Below, piece by piece: positions 10,767 through 23,300 of a stretch of 64,000 nucleotides of DNA. Positions within the stretch are counted from its first letter, which is position 1. The number at the start of each line of letters is the position of its first letter. The notes under the pieces were generated by a model that was not told the DNA's origin, ran no database searches, and saw only the letters and a list, made by a program, of their open reading frames with translations. Source of the DNA: Buddleja alternifolia (lineage: Eukaryota > Streptophyta > Magnoliopsida > Lamiales > Scrophulariaceae); NCBI GenBank assembly GCA_019426215.1, contig CM033393.1, positions 52,516,645 through 52,580,644 of the forward strand, given 5' to 3'. The translations under genes and the position numbers were made by a program.

Positions 10767-13161
10767 AGGTTACTATGATGTATTAATGGGGAAATAGGTT
10801 CTTTGCTTTTGATGTATATACACATTGTGGAACCGAAAATATTGCATTCATTTGTTATATTCCAGATAGTGTTGTTGGAAGCAAAATAAGTGTGGTGCCA
10901 AAGAACAGGAAATGGGAACTGATGTGATGGTATTACAAGTCTGTAACTCTGTATCATTGATCAACTGTAATGTATTTAACAAATATGACCTTAAGTGCAC
11001 CGTCTGGTTTTGAAGGGCTGGGATTCCAAATTTTTTGATAAAGCACTACTATAACATGCATGGAATCATCAAGGGAAGTTTTTACATGAAATATAGGATA
11101 TTTTCGATTCTTAAAAGCAATGACAACCAATTCCGTAAAGACACTGACTTACTTTCAAAAGATTTATGATATATAGGCAACACATCATAAACAATAGGAA
11201 AATTAGATTGTTGATATAGGAATTATGTTATTGTGGGTGTGCATTCAAATATATTTGGAAGTGTGATATAATAATATGTAATTAACATTTCTTAAGACAA
11301 CGTTCACCACAAAATACAACTGTCATGGAAGTCCAAGTGAGTTTACTGTGAAATTTCATGGTACCATTTACTCATTTTGGCATCATCCAGATGCAGTTGT
11401 TACTCAGAAGAAAGCATCATACCAAGAGAATCCCCTACCCAACAAAATAATCTTGCCATCATGTGTTTATTTGAGTATCACTAATTTCGGAGTGTTCTTG
11501 ATAGGTCACTGAATTAAGGTGCAAAACATCTTGCTGCCAAAAATGATTAAACTACAAAATGCAGCACCAAAGCAGATTAAACAAGAAGTGAAATGCTTCC
11601 TTGATCTGTCAGTTGGGAGCAAAAAGGTTACAAAACAATCAAATACAAATTTAAGAAAAACCTAGTAAGTAAAAAATGTTGCATGAGCAAACACGCACGT
11701 GCACACATACACAAAAAAAAAAAGAACACCGACGAGTGGTAGATAATATGATTAGTAGTAAAACAACTCAGAAATAGCAATGAGTAAAACATCCCACTTC
11801 CAAACAACAAAAACTTCCAAATTAAAACTTCTGATTTTGTAATTAAGTTTAGGGCATTCCACAATTGCATTATTTCAAAGAAACTACAACTTCGGAGTTA
11901 GGACTTGCATTGTAGTTTAAAATAGTACAGAGCATCTTAATTGCAAATCCATGTTAACATTCACACCGTAGTGCAAATCTTTTAATGACAGGTGACAATT
12001 GCATTAACAGGCACCCAGGAGATGCCTACATATAAACACATAAAGATTTTAGCTAATTATAAACATGATAACATCATTGAAGCAGTACCAAAAAAAAGAA
12101 ATTGTCACGCTTTAATCAATCAGGCAAAATCCCCAAATGCACTCCTTTTAGGAACCTAACAAGACTTACTCTGTCAAACTGAACCTTCTATAATTTTTAC
12201 CTCACTACATATTATCAGGTATAAGTATGACACCTGTAGACTCTTAGGTATTTCATGACCTCCAACATTAATAGTGTCTACCACTTAAAAAAAAGTAGTA
12301 AAAGCACATCACATTCGGCCTTAAAACCACTTGAGCGACAAGTAATAAAACTGGATAGAAGTCAACCTCCATGTAAATCTTGTTTTCTTTGTATTTCAAG
12401 TTGTTTACTACACACAACTTATGCCCTAAATTCTCTGGTTGTACTTAACGGTTCCTCATGAAGAAACTAGACAAGATTCCAATAGTCTTGAGGAATGCGC
12501 TCAGTATCTTGACAGAAATTGAAAAACAACGGTTACATGGCAATCATATATATAGATGCACATGCATGAAAGCATCATATATGATAGTAGTATACAGAAA
12601 CTAGGGTACTACAGTTGCAGGGGAAGGATTGGGTTGTGGTGCAACCAGTGCTAGAGATCAACTATTCATTGAAACTACACAAAGCTTGTAACTTCACAAA
12701 AGCGGGTTGCAATTATTGATATCACCACGGAAGGATGTTTATATTAATAATCACAAGATTCAAAATGCAAGGAACTCAATCTACATGTGCGAATACACAA
12801 TATCAAATCACACCATTGTTGACAGTAGTACTGTAAATGGGATTTGACGGACTCAAAACTATGACATGTTCTACTTCATGAATATCCAGTCTACTTTATA
12901 AACAGATATGGAGATCGCCAAAGTCATCGCTGGTAATAGTTTTTCAGGATAGAGCAAGTGTACTAGATATGTGCACCTCGGAGAAAAAAAGCAAAAGAAT
13001 GCAATGTGAGTTATATCTGTCTTCTGTGGCATGCGAAGAAAGATTTCAAATTCTCCAACGGCGACAGACATAATTCTCAATAATAAATTGCATTTGAGAT
13101 GTTAAAAGAAAAAAATATATAATTCAATACAAGAATCGTACTCAAAAGAAGCTATCATCAA
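10767..13161. other. Intergenic DNA and 3' flank of the tyrosyl-tRNA synthetase gene
   Basis: No coding region recognised on either strand. The open frames at 11628-11870, 12255-12461 and 12871-13080 lack any known motif. The last 100 bases before 13162 are expected 3' UTR of the synthetase. Confidence 0.4.
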
Positions 13162-14625
13162 TCAAGAAATTCTCACAATCATCTTGTTCTTCTTTCCGGC
13201 TGACAAAAGGATAACTTTTCCATCAACAATGTCATCAGGCTCAATCTTCTTAGCCTCACTATCAACTCTTTTGTTGTTCAAATAAAGTCCCCCTTGCTTG
13301 AGCAGACGACGGGCAGCAGATTTACTGTCAAGCAAGCCAGTGGCAACTGTGAGGTCGAGAAGAGAGAGGTTCAAGACCTGATGTTGAGGCAAAGAAAATG
13401 AGGGAACATCCTCGGCAATAGTCTCTATAGTCTCCCAATCCAGATTGGTTTCAGCACCAGGCTTCAAGGCCTGAGTAGCCTTGAGCGCCTCATCGAGTCC
13501 CTGTTGACCATGGACAAAACGGGTAACCTCCTCCGCGAGCCTGCGCTGAGCAGTATTGGGGACATAGGCAGGGCCCTGCATTTCCATGTGAATGTGGGAA
13601 ATCTCGTCAATGCTGAGAAAAGTAAGAATCTTGAGGAACCTGATGACATCAGAATCGGAGACAGTGAAGAAGTACTGGTAGAACTGGTAAGGGGACAAGA
13701 GAGAAGGGGAGAGCCAAATGGCACCGTCCTCAGATTTGCCGAATTTGGTGCCATCGCTCTTGAGGAGAAGGGGGAAGGTGAGTCCATAAGGGCCATCCCC
13801 AATTTGATCAGCCTGGAGAATTCTGCGGATGAGGTCGGTGCCAGCAGTGATGTTGCCCCATTGGTCGCTGCCTCCAATCTGAACGTTGACGCCATGGTGG
13901 CGGAAGAGATGGAGGAAATCGTAGCCCTGGAGGAGCTGGTAGGTGAACTCGGTGTAGCTCATTCCCTGCTCCGAATCAAGCCTCTTGCGGACGCTCTCTT
14001 TGGACATCATGGCACCCACCCTCGCGAATCTGCCTACGTCCCTCAGGAAATCCAGCAGTTTCACATCCTTCCACCACTCGTAATTGTTCAAAATAGTGAA
14101 AGAAGAAGAAGAAGGAGAACGTTCCAGGATGCGCTGAATGGTAGTGGAAATCGAGGAGACGTTCGTGTCCAAGGTGAGGGGATCAAGTTCGGGCCTTTCG
14201 AGGCTCTTGCCGGATGGGTCACCGACGCGTCCGGTAGCGCCGCCGACAAGGGCAACGGCGTGGTGACCACAGTGTAGGAACCAAGAGAGAACGATGATTC
14301 CGAGAAGGTTGCCAAGGTGGAGACTCTCGGCGGTGGGGTCGAATCCACAGTAGACTTTGAGGGGAGTAGAAGAAGAAGAAGAAGAATCTCGGAGAAGTGC
14401 GTCGGCGGTGAGGGAGTCCAAGAGACCTCTCTCTTGCAAGATTTCCACCACATTTCGACGCGAAGAGTAAAGGCGGTGGTGGTGGTGGTAGGGCGGAGGA
14501 GGAGAAGGAGAGAGGAGAAGGGGAAATTGGTAAAATAGTGGTGGTGGTGGTCGCCGTCTTTGTGTTGTTTGAGTGAGGAGGAGGACGAGAGTCCGCGCAG
14601 AATTACCAAAAGCCGCCATCTTCAT
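13162..14625 (-). CDS. Tyrosyl-tRNA synthetase, chloroplast/mitochondrial type
   Basis: Intact intronless frame of 487 codons. It charges tRNA-Tyr with tyrosine for organellar protein synthesis. Residues 1-58 form a Ser/Arg/Pro/His-rich, acid-poor leader fitting a dual plastid/mitochondrial transit peptide. The bacterial-type class I catalytic core follows: VYCGFDPTAESLHLGN (HIGH-type motif HLGN at 103-106), WWKDVKLLDFLRDVG, the tyrosine/tRNA-binding QLLQGYDFLHL, GGSDQWGNITAGTDLIRR and the KMSKS-type loop KFGKS (294-298). The C-terminal S4-like RNA-binding domain (about 423-485, SKSAARRLLKQGGLYLNNKRV region) is present. Length matches bacterial enzymes plus a transit peptide. Translation may start at Met1 or Met3. 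A long open frame on the opposite strand (13504-14277) is only a by-product of base composition. Confidence 0.95.
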   Translation of the reverse strand: MKMAAFGNSARTLVLLLTQTTQRRRPPPPLFYQFPLLLSPSPPPPYHHHHRLYSSRRNVVEILQERGLLDSLTADALLRDSSSSSSTPLKVYCGFDPTAESLHLGNLLGIIVLSWFLHCGHHAVALVGGATGRVGDPSGKSLERPELDPLTLDTNVSSISTTIQRILERSPSSSSFTILNNYEWWKDVKLLDFLRDVGRFARVGAMMSKESVRKRLDSEQGMSYTEFTYQLLQGYDFLHLFRHHGVNVQIGGSDQWGNITAGTDLIRRILQADQIGDGPYGLTFPLLLKSDGTKFGKSEDGAIWLSPSLLSPYQFYQYFFTVSDSDVIRFLKILTFLSIDEISHIHMEMQGPAYVPNTAQRRLAEEVTRFVHGQQGLDEALKATQALKPGAETNLDWETIETIAEDVPSFSLPQHQVLNLSLLDLTVATGLLDSKSAARRLLKQGGLYLNNKRVDSEAKKIEPDDIVDGKVILLSAGKKNKMIVRIS

Positions 14626-14662
14626 TCATTTATCTCTCTCTCACTCTCTCTTCCTCAATTCT
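14626..14662 (-). promoter_or_regulatory. CT/GA-rich leader of the synthetase gene
   Basis: A CTCT-rich tract on the plus strand (GAGA on the transcript strand) directly precedes the start codon. Such tracts are common in plant 5' UTRs and core promoters. No TATA box was assigned. Confidence 0.35.
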
Positions 14663-15189
14663 ATTTCTATTCTTATTCCTCCCCCTCCATTGTCCCTCGT
14701 ATCAATCCAATCAAAATGACTACTCATTTTTCCAGTAAAAAGTAATTTTTTTGCTAAATTATTATAAAAAGAAAAAAAAAATGTTTGCTTACCTAAAACT
14801 ATATAGTAATAACAAATTTATAAAACCTCAAAGTGGGGTCAACAGACTCAACTCATCCTCTGACAATCAAATCGAACTATTTTCATCCAAAAATTGCAAA
14901 ATTGTGTTGGTTAAAATGTGATACTATTATTTTTAAACAAAAAAATGTGATACTATTTTTTATTTTGGAAATGGTTAGCGTATTTTATATCATCTCCAAC
15001 TTCCACACAAACACAACTACACTAGGCATACCTGAGATTTACAAACTTTCAAATTTACAAGTAATACTATGCCAAATTTTTGCAACAAGATCTACAATTG
15101 TACATTGTCCTATGTTATACAATCTCCTATTTCTTTTTACCCATAAAAAATAAACTAAAGAACTAAACAGGGCCCTTTTCTTCATGCTC
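14663..15189. other. Intergenic DNA between the synthetase gene and the LINE
   Basis: AT-rich, presumably includes the synthetase promoter. No gene recognised. Confidence 0.4.
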
Positions 15190-15198
15190 AAAACTGTT

Positions 15199-18100
15199 TT
15201 ACCTCCACACTTTCAATCCCCATTGCACGTTTTCCAACCATATCTCTTTAGTACATGTAATCCCCAACTTCTTCCAACATTGTATCATGACCTCTTTAGT
15301 GAATTCACATTGAAAAAATAGATGATTTCGTGATTCCTCTTCATGAACACAAAATAGGCAGTTGACATCTTCAATTACTAACCATTTTCTTAATCTATCC
15401 CTCGTTTTGAGTCCATTGAGGATAGCTAGCCATAAAATAAATCGATGACGAGCTATGGGGCCTCTACTCCAAACTAAATTATTCCATTCCACCCTATGGA
15501 AGTGTTCAATATCATGCATATATGCCTGGTGAATAGAAAATTTACCTCATTTCCATTGGTTGTGGACTACATCAATGACTTCCATAAATCTATCTTTGAT
15601 TGCAATGAGCCTCTTCCAAAGCCAAGAGTCAGTTGTTCGTACTTGGACTGTCCATACTGATGTTTGTTTCAGATAGTATGTTTGGATCCACTGTATCCAG
15701 AGAGAGTCCTATTTTGATGCTATGTTCCAAACCTGCTTGAAAAGAGCTGCTACATTCCAAGCCCTCAGGGATATAAATCCCAGCCCCCCTTCCTTTTTTG
15801 ACACACATAAATCAGACCACTTCACTGTTGCATAGTGTTTCCCATTTGGTTTCCCACTCCACAAATAGGATCTGCACGTCCTTTCCATCTCATGGACAAC
15901 AAATATGAGGAGAGGAAAAATTTGACTCCAAAACATTTGGATACGAAAGAGGACAGCTTTTATAAGAACAACTCGTTCTGCGAATGAGAGAAACAGGGTT
16001 GTCCAACTTGTAATTTGTTGCAATATTTTGTCAATGAGAGGTTTACAGTTCTTAACCGTTAGTCTGGTTGAGATCAGGGGTATTCCTAAAAATCTCATGG
16101 GCATTTCTCCTTCCACAAAGCCTGTCTCTCTCAAAATCAACTTTTTTAAATTTGCCCTAATCCCTCCACATATGACTTGACTTTTATCAGTATTGGCAAT
16201 CAGTCCTGATGCCTCAGAGAGCTTTTAAAAGCTAGTTGCGATCTTTTTAATGGACTGGACCTCTCCTTTGCAGAACATCATCAAGTCATCTGCAAAGCAG
16301 AGGTTAATCAATCTCACTCTCTTGCATTTATGGTGATATTTAAAACTAGGATCCTTGTGCAGAAGCTTGAAACTTCTTGTCAGATAATCCATCACAATTG
16401 CAAAGAGGAAAGGGGACATGGGATCCCTTTGCCTCAAGCCTCTCCTCCCCTTGAAATATCCAAACATACCACCTTGTATTATTATGGAATAACTAGGCCC
16501 AGACACACAACCCATAATTAATTGCACAAAGTGCTGTGGGAACCCATAAGCACTCAAAATATTCTCCAAAAAGGCCCAGTTCACTGTGTCATATGCCTTT
16601 CGTATGTCGACTTTCATCACCAACCTAGGAGTTATTCCCTTCCTTTTATACCCTTTCACAAGCTCATGACAAAGAGTTACATTTTCAACTATTGATCTGC
16701 CAGCTATAAAAGCCCCCTGTGCTGGATCGATTAATTAGGGCAGAACCCACTCTAGTCTATTGCAGACTACTTTAGAGATGATTTTATATAACATGGTACA
16801 ACATGCTATTGGTCGAAACTCGCGTACCTTGGTAGAGACCTGACATTTTGGTATCAGGTGTAATACGGTGTGATTAATTTCAGCAAGAAGTTTCTTCTTT
16901 GATATACAGTCAATCACAGCATTACTGACTTTATCTCCAAGAATGGCCCAAGTTTTCTTGAAACAACATTAGTTAAACCCATCCGGGCCTGGGCTTTTCT
17001 CCTCTAGAATTGAGAAAACTATCTATTTAATCTCTTTTGTAGTTATAGGTTTTCTCAACAGGCTTAAATCATCTCTCTGCAAAATATACCCTTGATCTAC
17101 AACCTCTTGTTGTATTTCTGCAGTGGCAGTGCTAGAAGTCCCCATGAGATTCTTATAAAAGTCAAGAATTTTGGCTTGTATATCTTGTGGGTCTGTTAGC
17201 AAGTCTTCTCTATCATTTCTGAGAGCTGGAATCTGATTTTGGCCTTTCCTTACTTTCAATCGTGCAAAGAAATATTTACTACAATCGTCACTATGTTGCA
17301 AAAATTCACTTTTGGCCCTCTGCCTAAGGAAATCAGTTTCTGCCTTGACAAGTTGTCTCAACTGGGCATATCTTTCTTTCTTCTGCTCAATCAATTGGTT
17401 ATTAAATGGGTGAAGGATTAATCCATCTCTCACAGTCTGTAGCTGAAGTTAGCATCGTTGAACTTGTGTAGTAATGTTAAAATAATGTCCTCTATGTAAT
17501 TTCTTCAACCCCTGTTTTATGTGTTTGCATTTCTGTACAATCCTACACATACGACACCCTGTAATTTGCAGATTCCAGCCTTCTTTAACAATATTGAAGA
17601 AGATGGGGTGGTGTACCCAGCCATTGAGAAATTTGAAAGGGGATTTACCCATTCTCCTTTCCTGCATACTCAATACCATAGGGCTATGGTCTGAAATGCC
17701 CTTTTCTTGAAACATAACTGAACACCCCTCCATATTCAAAAACCACTCTACATTAGCCATAACTCTGTCCAGCTTACAGTACAATTTGGTTTTAGTTTGG
17801 TGTTGATTGTACCAAGTGTAAAAATCCCCTGTAAATAGAATATCCGACATTTTCACAGCATTGTAACAAATCCTCATTACCCCCCATGTAGCTACCATCA
17901 CTTGTGAGCTTTTCATTGCTCAGAAGTGTGGTGTTCCAATCACCCATCAAAACCCATGGCTTATCCTGGTAATTTTGTCTCATCAAGTCCCTCCAGAGCT
18001 CTTTGCTCCTCCCTTCATCATTAGAGGCATAAATAACTGTCAAAATGAACTCAACCTTCTCTATGCACATCTTACAAGTCATTTGCTGGTCAGAAATTGT

Positions 18101-18244
18101 TAAAACTACGCTCTGTACTATATCTTTTTTCCAAATAATCCAAATTCGGCCATTAGCAGTCCGTGCATAATTATTCACTACTTCCCATTCATTACCAAAA
18201 CCTTGTTTTATTTTATGAAATTTTGCTGGTTTAACCCATAACAT
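15199..18244 (-). pseudogene. LINE ORF2: endonuclease-reverse transcriptase (broken)
   Basis: Read in pieces on the minus strand. 18244-17792 and 17916-17449 (different frames) give an APE-type endonuclease with the WVLMGDWN block, YTWYN, LDRVMAN and the GISDHSP catalytic His region. 17433-17023 and 16917-16735 lead into the reverse transcriptase; 16659-16225 has MKVDIRKAYDTVNW, GLRQRDPMSPFLFAIVMDYL and the LCFADDLMMF active-site box. 16140-15709 matches the MRFLGIPLISTRLT connection region, and 15519-15199 the zinc-binding region (RHRFILWLAILNGLKTRDRL, CLFC...H...C). At least four frame breaks separate these pieces. No RNase H follows. Confidence 0.88.
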
Positions 18245-18689
18245 CTAATTTAATGGTTGCTAACAACCTTTTAATAGTATACTGCTTATCAACTGTATTC
18301 AACCCTCTAATGTTCCAAGCCCGTAGTTTCATGGAATAGGTAAATTGTCTTCCTCCAGTCCTGCTCCCCCTTCAACATGGTGCCCTGCCTGACTCAGGAC
18401 ATGGAATAGATTAGTCAATGCATTCTGTACTTGAATGTTGGTTGTCTTGTATGCCCAACTATTCTCTTTCCTACTCTTGGTTCCCCTAACCTCCTGCCAG
18501 TCTTGCATTAACCCCTTTTCTTTGGCTTGTTCAGACGGTTCAGACCTTTCCATCGTATATGGTGGTGTATTAAGTCTGCTAGCTTCATTCTGTTTGTGTT
18601 GTCTCCCTTGGTTACTTGTTCCAACATTAGCTTTTGTTGCAACATCAGATTCTGTTTGAATTACAGTGCCCTCAATACTTGCTTGTGCT

Positions 18690-19393
18690 GGTTTTGTTGC
18701 CTTCTTGATCTGCCATTGTTTAGCAAACGACTTCTTACATTCATTGTTCCTGTGCCCCTACCCTTTGTAGCGTTTACATTGGAACGGGAGCTATTCATAC
18801 TTAACCACCTGAGTAAGTACTTTCCCATCCAACGGATTCCTGATTTTAAGTTCTTTAGGTAGCTCCCTGTTAACCTCTACATTCACCAAAATACTTGCAT
18901 ATTCGAGTTTCAATTTTTTTGCGGTTAATTCATCCGTGTGCAAGTGTTTCCCTATCCTACTGGCAATCTTACTAAGGTTAGATGCACCCCACACACCTAA
19001 AGGTAGATTAACCAATTGTATCCAAACTGGTACACTCACAAAATCATCCTCTGTTCCCATACCATCACTCCATCTTCTCAACAATAACGGCTTAGAGTAG
19101 AAGAATAGAGTACCTCTATTGAGTGTCACTGCTATGTCTTCTTCTTTCTCAAATTGCATGAGAAAGAACCCCTCTCGTTTCACCACAATCGGCATTTTCA
19201 TGTCTCTCTACCGGGATTTCAAAAAATTGACCATTGTAGTTGTGGGTATGTCCACTTCCAATATGTGTGCAGAAAGGGTAAATTGCCAATATTCCAGTTC
19301 AGCAGCCACATCTTCCTTTGTGAGCTCAATTTCATCACCATCGCAGGGCAACGATTCAAGGTTCAAGCCACTAGTCTCATCGCGATTCTTCAT
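18690..19393 (-). pseudogene. LINE ORF1: DUF4283 gag-like protein (broken)
   Basis: Two frames (19393-19208 and 19201-18791) join across a break. Together they cover a DUF4283 domain: GFFLMQFEKEEDIAVTLNRG, then SVPVWIQLVNLPLGVWG and the VNVEVNRELPKELKIR strand. Just after the stop near 18791 a zinc-knuckle-like remnant follows (C-x2-Y-x3-GH-x4-C, with a Cys replaced by Tyr and an internal stop). ORF1 proteins of plant LINEs bind the element RNA. Confidence 0.8.
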
Positions 19394-19745
19394 AAAAAGA
19401 TCCCTCTAGGCCCTCTGTTTCTCTATGTCGATCGTCTCTACCTCTGTTGGCTCCTCAATCGCAGCTGTAACACCCAAGGGTTGAGTGACCGAATCGTGGA
19501 TCTACTGTCCCCAACTCCTCTTCAAACCCTAGTTCAATTTCCGGTTGGATTCCAGTGTGTTGTACCTCCTCTCCATTTGCCTTATCTAGTGGTGGTGTCG
19601 GTTGGCGCACCTCCGTTTGTGCCGGACTCTGAGTTGTCCCTGCTGCCTTTCTTCCCCGTCGTTTTGCAATGGATTAGCTTTGTGGCGCACAATAGCTTAC
19701 AATGCGCCGAGAGCATAGACCCCCAAAGCTGAGTTGATACTATTA

Positions 19746-20358
19746 CTAGCAAGCAAAGCAAACAATTTCCACATTTAAGATTGCGTGTTCGATTTGGCTC
19801 AGTTGACCACTTTACCTCGTGTTCGATTCCCTCTGTCGACGTGAATGCTGATCGATTCCTTTTGCCGAGTGCTGACGTGAATGATGTGTTGGTAAGTATC
19901 TCTGTAAGCGACCTATGATCCTGAAAATATGTCCCGACTCTGGTAAATGATCGAAGCCGGCCCTATTTAAATTTTCTTGCAACCAAAAAAAAATAATTCC
20001 TCATATAAGATGGAAAGTAGTATCTGTGGATAACAATAATGATTTTGGGGGGGGGGGGGGGGGGGGGGGAGTTGCATGAATTAAATAATTAATTTTTTTT
20101 TTGGTAAGAGTTAAATAATTAATTAATAGGTATAAGAGGAGGGATATAAATATTGGATATTGGAAGAAGAGTTAGGGAGCTCCACAGCATTGTTAGTGTC
20201 GTCTGTCTGTCTATCTCTATCTGTATCTCTATCTGGATTCTGGATATATATTTGTTTATTTACGGGAAGGAAGGAAGGAAGGAAGAGGAAGGACTAAGGC
20301 CTAAGGAGGATTGCAGGCAAGGTCATCAGTAGTTGAGTACTACTAGGAGACGATCTCA
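19746..20358 (+). promoter_or_regulatory. Promoter and 5' UTR region of the acetyl-CoA synthetase gene
   Basis: A 23-base G run (20047-20069), a TATA-like TATAAATAT at about 20145-20153, then a pyrimidine-rich leader with GTCT/CTAT repeats (20200-20235) and a GGAA repeat (20268-20285) precede the ATG at 20359. A transcription start near 20175-20185 would fit the TATA position. Core-promoter assignment is inference. Confidence 0.5.
20047..20069 (+). repeat. Poly-G run (23 G)
   Basis: Twenty-three consecutive G about 100 bases upstream of the likely TATA box of the acetyl-CoA synthetase gene. Could form G-quadruplex-like structures or be an assembly/length-variable homopolymer. Confidence 0.85.
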
Positions 20359-23300
20359 ATGGCAGCGGCCATATGCTCTTCCACCATTGCTACTACTACT
20401 GCTACTCTTCATCAATCTCAATCTTCTCCATTTGATTGCAGGAATAGTAGTTGGTCGCCCCAATCATCTTCTCTATCTCTTTTTAATAGTAATAATAATA
20501 AATACAATTATTATAATAATAATAATAGTAACTCTTTTACTTGCTGTTTCTGCTCATTTAGTACTTGTGATTTTAATAATATTATTATTTTTAATATTTG
20601 CAAATCCTCCTCCTCCTCCTATAAGCAATTTCGACGGAGTTTCTCTGTACATAATTCAAGGGTCAACTATCCCCCATCCGAGGTCTCCTCCTATAGACAA
20701 TTCCAATCTGTTGGCCAATCCCAATCTGGGAGGAGGAGTTTCTGCTGTATATACAATTCAATTTCCAGGAATTATTCTCATCTTCTTCCATCCTCATCCA
20801 CTTCTAATCACCTCTCTATGTCTATGTCTATGGACTCCAAATTGAATGCCGTCGTCCTCGGAGAGGCGCTTGCTTCTGACGCGGATGATCTGATCGTCCC
20901 CACCCAAGATTTCTCAACACACGCTCACGTCCCCTCCTTTGACAACGTAGGTTCCTTCCTTCCTTCATTCTTTAATTATTATACTATTATTATTATTCTT
21001 CTCGTTTTTTTATTTATGTATATGTATGTATAACTAATGATGGATGGATGGATCTACTACCTATCCTTTTCAGTACCTGGAGTTGTACAAATGGTCCATT
21101 GAGGACCCCGCCGGATTTTGGTCTAACATTGCATCCCAGTTTTACTGGAAGCAGAAATGGGGCCAACCCGTATACTCTGAGAATCTCGACATTCAGAAAG
21201 GGAGAATCAACATCGAGGTCATCTCATCTCCCTCTCTTTCCCTTCTCTTTCCTACTACTCACTCCTTATTAACAACCTTCGAACCTGTTCTGTTTCCGAT
21301 CAGTGGTTCAAGGGTGGGATTACCAACATCTGCTACAACTGTTTAGATACCAACATTGCTGCTGGAAACGCTGAAAAGATTGCCATTTATTGGGAAGGAA
21401 ATGAACCAGGTGTTGACGCCACTCTCACTTACCAGCAACTCCTCCACAGAGTTTGCCAGGTTGCTTTTCCACTTCCCTTCCCTTCCCCATTCATCTATCC
21501 TACGATATCTTTGTCTCTAAAAATAAGCAAGTGCATCCTCCCCTAATGTGTAATGCTAACCAGCTTGCGAATTACTTGAAAGACATTGGCATCAGGAAGG
21601 GTGATGCCGTTTTGATTTATCTACCTATGCTCATGGAGCTGCCTATAGCGATGCTTGCTTGTGCTCGCATTGGAGCTGTTCACTCGGTGCTGCAACCTAA
21701 AACCTTTGTTATCTTCTTCTTCTTCTTTTTGGTTATTTACTACTCAGTCAGCTATATAAATTTCAAATACTTGTGTGGTCAGGTTGTTTTTGCTGGATTC
21801 TCCTCTGAATCTCTGTCACAGAGGATCATGGATTGCAAGCCCAAGGTTGTAATAACCTGCAATGCTGTTCGAAGAGGACCCAAGACCATCAATCTGAAAG
21901 ACATAGTTGACATGGCACTGGCAGAATCTGCTCAGGGTGGCACTGTTGTAGGTGAGTACGTGAAACTCATCTCTTTCTTGCTCCAGCATAGTACTGACTC
22001 TTTCTTAAAGCTGCTTTACCCCTAGGTTTATGCGAGATTGTGTGGGAGAAAATGAGGGAACAGGATCAGGAATTTTGTTGTTTCTAAAGCATGCGAAATT
22101 CTAGCTTGTGATGACTTGGAAACTAAAATCTTCAGTAATTGTTTATGTGAAGTTAGAAGTCTACTTATTTAACAGACAAAAAAGAGCTGAAAAAGGTCGA
22201 AAAATACCAAGTGTAAGTTGCTGAGTTCTGGAAGAATAGATGAAACATATTACAACTCAGTGAATATAGATTGTGACTCATTCAAAATCACATGATATCA
22301 GTTGTGACCTTTTCCCAGCTTAAGAAATAGTGAATAGTCAACTGCTGATTAAACAAAACAGTGGGGTCCGTCCATGCTGTGTCCGTCTTAGGGAATGCCA
22401 AATGTTTCTGCATGATACAAGTATCGATGCTAGCAATTGACATCATTTATTTTTTGGTTGCCTACCACAGTATCCCGGACATTGCCGGACTAATCTGTTG
22501 GTCGACTTGTGTCGCACACCTGGCTTGGTGGGTGAGTCTCCCAACGGGGGTAGCTGCGTACACAAGGAATCGAACCCGAGACCTTGTTTAAGCGGAACCA
22601 AGTTGCTTACTACTTGGACCAACCCCCGTTGGTATTGACATCATTTATGAACCTCGTGAACTAAGCTTATATTTTGCCAAATTTAAACAGAATTAAGATT
22701 TTATCTTGGATTTGGGACTATATAGTTGACTTCTCGTCTATTTGGCAGACCTATGCATTAGCTTCGTTATATTACTTGGGTTCTGCTTGAACTAATCAAC
22801 AAAGTTGTTCTTACCTTGTTGAAATAAATAATCAAGATAATCACCCAGATCTGTTCTGCAAACTATCACTTTATGCGTCAAATGTCATCTCATTTGAACA
22901 GTCAATCCAATGCTGTAATTGTAATTAACGCCAGCCACCCACATAGGTACAGCCCTTGCACCTGCGTCACTCATCCGCTGTCTGTCTCAGCATTACATAG
23001 CAAGACCTTATAGTTTGGAGAGAGAGTTCTTGGAGCCTATATTGTATTCAAAGGTGATGGAAATGCTTAGTAAAGTTCCCCCCTCGTACGGAATATGGTT
23101 GAAAGCGTGGATGGTGGCTTAAGACTGCTGGAGCATTCTCGTTTGCTTTTTCGAAAACCAAGACATCTTGCCATACCCAGAAATCTATATAAAGTAGCAC
23201 TGTAAGTCTGTAACAAGAGTAGTTTTCACTGAGCATATGAAGAAGGGTTGGCTATGCTAGAGTTACGTGACTGGTGGTTTGATTATGCTAAGTATGCCAT

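Larger units (their letters stand above)
15190..19745 (-). mobile_element. Degenerate L1-type LINE retrotransposon (ORF1 and ORF2)
   Basis: On the minus strand the order is ORF1 with a DUF4283 gag-like domain and a zinc-knuckle remnant, then endonuclease, reverse transcriptase and the zf-RVT region, which is the plan of plant L1-type LINEs. Many frameshifts and stops break it, so it cannot move by itself. No clear target duplication or poly-A tail was identified. End coordinates are approximate (about 4.5 kb). Confidence 0.85.

Noticed and set aside
13504..14277. 257-codon open frame on + opposite the tyrosyl-tRNA synthetase
   Set aside because: It is antisense to a strongly conserved enzyme and has no recognisable domain; an open antisense frame is a known effect of GC-richer coding sequence.
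18435..19732. Several + strand open frames across the LINE
   Set aside because: They are antisense to the DUF4283 and endonuclease regions of the LINE and show no independent family match.
20333..20845. 170-codon hydrophobic open frame overlapping ACS exon 1
   Set aside because: It is an alternative frame of the low-complexity AAT/TAT-rich exon 1; the frame from 20359 continues into the conserved ACS exons.
22566..22576. B-box sequence as a real tRNA gene
   Set aside because: No cloverleaf can be drawn and the unit has a SINE structure with target duplications.
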